A DNA stretch of 64,000 bases from Poecilobothrus nobilitatus. Taxonomy: Eukaryota > Arthropoda > Insecta > Diptera > Dolichopodidae. The DNA lies in contig OX352774.1 in NCBI GenBank assembly GCA_947095535.1, forward strand, positions 114,021,996 through 114,085,995. Direction: 5' to 3'. The first letter of the stretch is position 1; each line of letters starts with the position of its first letter. Below are positions 60,076-64,000 of this stretch, one piece after another. A model generated the notes under the pieces. It saw only the letters and a list, made by a program, of their open reading frames with translations. It made no database searches and was not told the origin of the DNA. A program made the translations under genes and the position numbers.

Positions 60076-60460
60076 TAATAAACAAAAATATATAGTAAAC
60101 AAAATAAATAAAATTACTATTTACTATGTAGGTACATATAAATTAATAAGAATAAAAGAGGTGGGACACATGTCTTGTGAGGGGCCAAACCTTTATCCAG
60201 TAGCTTAAGGGTAAGAACTATTGAATACGAAAAATAAATGAATATTTAATTTTTGATCCTTTCGTTATTTTCACTTACTTTTATCATGTGCATGTTATAA
60301 ACTACAAGTCATAAAATAATACTCAATCATAATCTAAATTACACTGAAGGAGCAAAACTGACACTTTTAGTGAAATTTTATAAAACTCTTATAAAGTAAT
60401 ACATTTTGTTATTGATTTTCTGAAACCATAGCCAAAATCATTTTTATATCCGTACGATAA
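60076..60460. other. AT-rich spacer
   Basis: No gene is visible. A phrase gtagcttaagggtaagaac near 60200 resembles a SINE A box but has nothing to follow it. Confidence 0.4.
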
Positions 60461-60464
60461 GTAT

Positions 60465-60690
60465 CGGGTATAATAAAATTACTGCTCCGTTTGCAACACC
60501 TCGAAATAAGAGAGCTGGATATACCTTCAAAGGTATGGATCGGATCAGAATCAAATTCCGTCCGTCCGTCAGCACGCTAACTCAAAAACTAAAAAAGCTA
60601 GAATCTCCAAATTTAAACAAAATACTCTGGCAGCAATTTGTAGGTTCCCTATTTTTTTTTGGTTGAGTTCCGACCAAAACTTCGGGTAGC
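60465..60690 (+). repeat. Family-B head block
   Basis: gggtataataaaattactgc, tccgtttgcaacacctcgaaat, gagctggatatacc, atcagaatcaaattccgtccg and cagcacgctaactc are the 5' blocks of family B, also seen inverted at 63150-63290. It is followed by family-A sequence instead of the family-B core. A family-B terminus occurs at 61915-61985, so the two may bracket a single composite element. Confidence 0.6.
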
Positions 60691-60799
60691 TCCCGAACAA
60701 CTAACTTTTAGATCTTCACAATTTTTTTGAAATAGAGCCATGAAATTTTAACTGCTGATAGATATCATAAAACTATTAATTTTATGAATATATTAATTT

Positions 60800-61275
60800 T
60801 TCTGATTTTTCCCCCAAAGTTCGAAAAATCTCTATATTTAAATTGTTATAGCACAAGCTCTATAAGGTGTATCTTCAATCTGAAAATTTCAAGCAATAGG
60901 TGCTATCATGAGCTTTACAAACATGTATATAATAAATATATACTTGTGCTATACGGTGTCTTAATTTACCGTTATGTGAAACTGAATTATTGCAAAATCC
61001 CTTCTATCTTCTAAACGGTTTAAGTTTCAAACTTAAAATTTTGACAGAATTTAGATCTTCGAAAATAAGTATGAGTCATTTCAGAAATTGTTTTGTATCA
61101 CCCCCCGTTTAGAAGCTGTAAGGGGTCAAAAGCTGAAAATTTCCTATTTTTAAGCACCTGTAACTTGAACACCTGTTAACATTTTTTTGAAGTAGTACAT
61201 AAAAGTTAAAGCTTCAACATTATACTCTTATTCTGTTAACAACCTTTTTTAATAATATAGGGTTACTTTATAATT
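60800..61275 (+). repeat. Family-A module within a family-B context
   Basis: caaagttcgaaaaatctctatatttaaat, caatctgaaaatttcaag, taccgttatgtgaaact (about 60968), gtatcaccccccgtttagaagct, cacctgtaacttgaacacctg and atatagggtt follow family-A order. The family-A head and terminus are missing. Confidence 0.6.
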
Positions 61276-61910
61276 GACGAACTTGTTGTTGTGTTACTTG
61301 ATTTTTTCAAAATTTTCTAACAAATTTCTTTAACGAATTTTTTGCATTTTGTTTTACTCGATAATTTGAAATTGTTGAGGATATAATGCGTAGTACAAAA
61401 AAATGTAAATGAATAAACAACATAACGGTTGCTTGAGGAATTTTTATTTATATGATATTGATATACATACATACTTATATAATATCATGTTTATTTATAT
61501 ATCGTATATGTTACTGATGAATGAATGATAAGAGTATAGATGTATATTATATAGCGCCGTATTTACATACATATATGTATTTTATTGTACTTATAAGAAA
61601 TTATTCTATGAATGTAAATATTTTTAAAGAAATATTGTACGTATGGCGATATACTTATAACAATATAAATATACTATGTACGCATTAATATAATATAATA
61701 TTTAAAATTATATTTACTACTTTGTAATTTTGGATTGTTTTGGAAAAGTTTTGGATTGATAATCGTTATGTGGAAGATTAGAATTTGCTTTTGCAGAATG
61801 TATAAACATATAGTTTGAATATATGTACAGCCCATAGCTCTAGAAATTATAAAATTCACCCAAATTATTTTAAAATACTAAAATATTTAAAAAATAATAT
61901 TGTAAGCAGA
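61276..61910. other. AT-rich DNA with TACATA tracts
   Basis: No gene is visible. ATAC/TATA tracts lie at 61445-61600. Confidence 0.45.
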
Positions 61911-61914
61911 GTGA

Positions 61915-61990
61915 CAGGCTGTGAAGATACCAACGGTTCGTACGGGTATCTAAGAGTTGACAAACGCAACTGCATTCTTTCTCGTTTTCT
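61915..61990 (+). repeat. Family-B terminus
   Basis: ttcgtacgggtatctaagag, ttgacaaacgcaactgcatt and ctttctcgtttt match the 3' end of family B at 59595-59632 and, inverted, at 62733-62790 and 63572-63640. Confidence 0.6.
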
Positions 61991-62730
61991 TTAATTTTTC
62001 CTACATTTTTTCTAAAAAGAAATGTCCTTTCTTAAAAATTTTACACTCTACAAATTTTAAATATCTATCTATTAAATGTCTATTTAAGTTTAATTCGTGT
62101 AATTTTAGCATATATGAGAGGCGAACATTTTAGGTGCAAATAACATAAAATTTAAATGAGGGATTCTCAAAATTATACTATTTGACTCAAAAAGGCCTAA
62201 TAATATTTTTATCGTTTGACATTTTTAGAATCAAAAAATGTTCAGTAGAACTTGAATTATAACTGTATGCTTTTTCGAACTTTTAGGCTCTAAAGATCTG
62301 TTAAAGATTAGGCTATATAAATAAGTTATTCTAGAAGTCCAATTTCTTTTTATGATATCATTTTACTATCAAAGTTTCAAACGGCTGCAGATGGACAGAA
62401 AAAGTAAAACTAATAAGCAAATTTTATAAATAAAATTCTTAAAGAATGTTCAAAAAAAGGGGAAAAGCTAAAAATGTTTAATTCGGAAAAACTGTCAGTG
62501 TGCACAGTGTGGAGTATATTTCTTTTGTATTACGTCAAATAGTCGTGAAAGAAAATAAAATAGGAAAAAAAGTAATATCCAATTACAGCCCCTTGGTATA
62601 TTATCAATATTAATTATTTATAATTTAGTAATAATATTCACCCATAATGCTCCCTAGCAACCGAAAGTTTTGAATTTATAAAGACGTTACTGAAAAAAAA
62701 TTAAATTTAAATTTATTAAAAAACGAGGAA
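61991..62730. other. AT-rich DNA with a decayed family-A head (minus)
   Basis: Around 62365-62420 the blocks cagatggacagaaaaag and taaaactaataagcaaatttt are the inverted head of family A. Nothing else is recognised. Confidence 0.35.
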
Positions 62731-62732
62731 GA

Positions 62733-63300
62733 GTGAGTGTCGAGTATATACTGTGTCAACTCTAGGATACTCGTAGGAACAAAATATATGTTGCTCCATA
62801 AAATTTAATTTGTTTTTAAAAAATTGAAGATATCTGACTTAATTATGTGTCGAGTTATATTAATTTTGTGAATTTTGAAGATGAATGACAGCTACTCGAA
62901 CCAGTTGCCTCGAACAAACCAAATTGCACACAAGTTTTTGTTATAAAATTTGATCATTTTTAACAAAATTTAAAATACCTGTAGCTTTAATAGAGATTAA
63001 ATAATTTCCATATAAAGAAAGAGCTTATATTATGGCATCTTTTCGAACCTTACGGTTGAACGAGCTTGAATTCAATAGCGAAACCAACAAATTTAGTAGA
63101 AAAGGGAAATGGTAAAAATTTCAGAATCCTAGCACCTTTAGTTTTTGAAATATCGTGCTGACGGACAGCTGACGAATATGACTTAATCGACTCAGAATTC
63201 GATCCTGAGCAAAAATATATATAGTTAAATAGATATGTATACTTTGCCATATCTGTGTCACAAATGTAATGGCAAATTTATTATACTCTGAGAACTACGT
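62733..63300 (-). repeat. Family-B repeat, complete copy, minus strand
   Basis: Read on the minus strand it starts with a gtataataaat block and a GTGACAC-type block. Next come 'gctcaggatcgaattctgag', 'tcgattaagtcat', the CAGCACGAT block and one core unit ending 'ggttcgagtagctgtcatt'. It ends with gagttgacacag and cactcttcctcgttt (62733-62760). It is about 560 bp long, the only copy in which both ends can be read. At the head, acccgtatgaacgta (63300-63320) is a loose inverted match to the tail (gatactcgtaggaac). The 66-codon frame at 63050-63250 is a shadow. Confidence 0.7.
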
Positions 63301-63571
63301 TCATACGGGTTTAATAAGCCTTTTAAAAATTTTGCCAATTTTGAATTAAGAACGTCAGATTTTAAAAGTAAAATCTAAAATTTTAAAAGGATCTTATATA
63401 TAAATATTATGAATAATAGGAATAGAGAGTCAATGTTAAAAATAATACCAGAAAAATTAATTTAATTTTTTTTTTCATTCAAATTTTCAATTGCTTTGTA
63501 ATTATGCGGTTTTTTTTTTCCTATGAAACTAAAGAGTGGATAATAAAATTTTAGTTGAATTTAATGTAAAA
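63301..63571. other. AT-rich spacer
   Basis: AT-rich sequence between two family-B copies, with poly(T) at 63467-63475 and 63512-63521. No gene is visible. Confidence 0.45.
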
Positions 63572-64000
63572 CGAGGAAGAGTGCAGTAGAGTAGACTGTG
63601 TCAACTCTGGGATACCCGTATGAACGTAATATATCCTGTTTCTATAAAACTTGATCATCTTTTAAAAACATTCAGATGTTTTAGTACCGAACTACAGAGA
63701 TATATTTATGTAAATTGTGGAGTTGTATGACAGCTACCTGAATCTATTGCTCCTAGCTTCATTAAGTTCCAAGAGGTGCAAGAAGCCTGAACCGGCTGCT
63801 CTAGACCGACCAAATTTTACAAAAGTTGTTGGCCTATAACTCGACACCTGTTTACTAAATTTCAGGTTCCTAGCTTCAATAGACACTGAGTTATTCTCAT
63901 TTAAACGGAGAAGTTGTATGGCAGCTACCCGAACCCGCGGCACCACCACAACCAAATTTTACAAAAGTTGTTGCCATAAAACTTGATCATCATTTGCAAA
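63572..64000 (-). repeat. Family-B repeat, minus strand, cut by the window edge
   Basis: In minus orientation the terminus (gcactcttcctcgtttt, inverse at 63572-63590) and 'acgttcatacgggtatccc' (about 63610-63630) are followed inward by at least two core units. One lies near 63715-63850 and another near 63900-63985, each with the tgtcatacaact-like and aaaatttggt blocks. The 73-codon minus-strand frame at 63734-63955 lies within these units and is not a gene. The 5' end is outside the window. Confidence 0.7.

Noticed and set aside
1..64000. LTR retrotransposon or host exons
   Set aside because: No pair of long direct repeats with TG...CA ends, no gag/integrase motif and no spliced conserved domain was seen by eye. 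A dot plot and protein search would be needed to exclude decayed ones.

Overview
The window is a gene-poor, extremely AT-rich stretch of a eukaryotic nuclear genome. It has long poly(A)/poly(T) runs, (AT)n tracts and many decayed transposable elements. I find no intact host gene, no convincing host exon, no rRNA or functional tRNA gene and no CRISPR array. The TE content points to an insect: degenerate Jockey/RTE-type LINE fragments, a tRNA-derived SINE, and short TIR elements. A fly is the best guess. The repeats carry the module in which a GGGTATA end, a GTTTGCAACACC-like block, a CGACTCAGAATTCGATCCTGAG-like block and a GGAC/GTCC microsatellite follow one another; I know this layout best from dipteran repeats. 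The species cannot be named from this.

Left part (1-17 kb): plain AT-rich DNA holds a family-B repeat (about 1630-2220), a trace of a LINE RNase H region on the minus strand (about 3650-4035), and a full-length family-A repeat (4261-5530). A striking satellite-like block (7790-10270) has thirteen 147-bp monomers, a 617-bp higher-order duplication, a perfect 17-bp palindrome at its end and inverted ATACCCTACAC termini. Next come two probable MITEs (11782-12031 and 13202-13820), a second family-A copy and a decayed minisatellite (16655-16965).

Middle part (17-35 kb): a 150-bp foldback element, family-A copies (one with an inverted duplication), the first SINE copy, a Jockey-like endonuclease remnant (minus strand), a 1-kb TIR element (26122-27122) and a 324-bp TIR element (28293-28616). 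A SINE is inserted in an old family-A copy with a perfect 12-bp target duplication, and a 47-base near-perfect hairpin lies at 32497-32543.

Right part (35-64 kb): retroelement tails, further SINE copies, a LINE reverse-transcriptase pseudogene (43.4-44.5 kb), and a nested structure in which a 793-bp TIR element with 62-bp tandem repeats sits inside a SINE that is itself flanked by a 14-bp target duplication (48011-49021). After that come about 5.5 kb of low-complexity DNA, the tandem family-C repeat (54.6-55.7 kb), a second LINE RT pseudogene (57.6-58.35 kb) and a cluster of family-B repeats in both orientations up to the window edge.

Nothing here looks like a working gene set. The interest lies in the uncatalogued repeat families (called A to D here), the tRNA SINE with several datable insertions, and several small non-autonomous DNA elements whose termini can be read directly. 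Family names A to D are labels for this window only.
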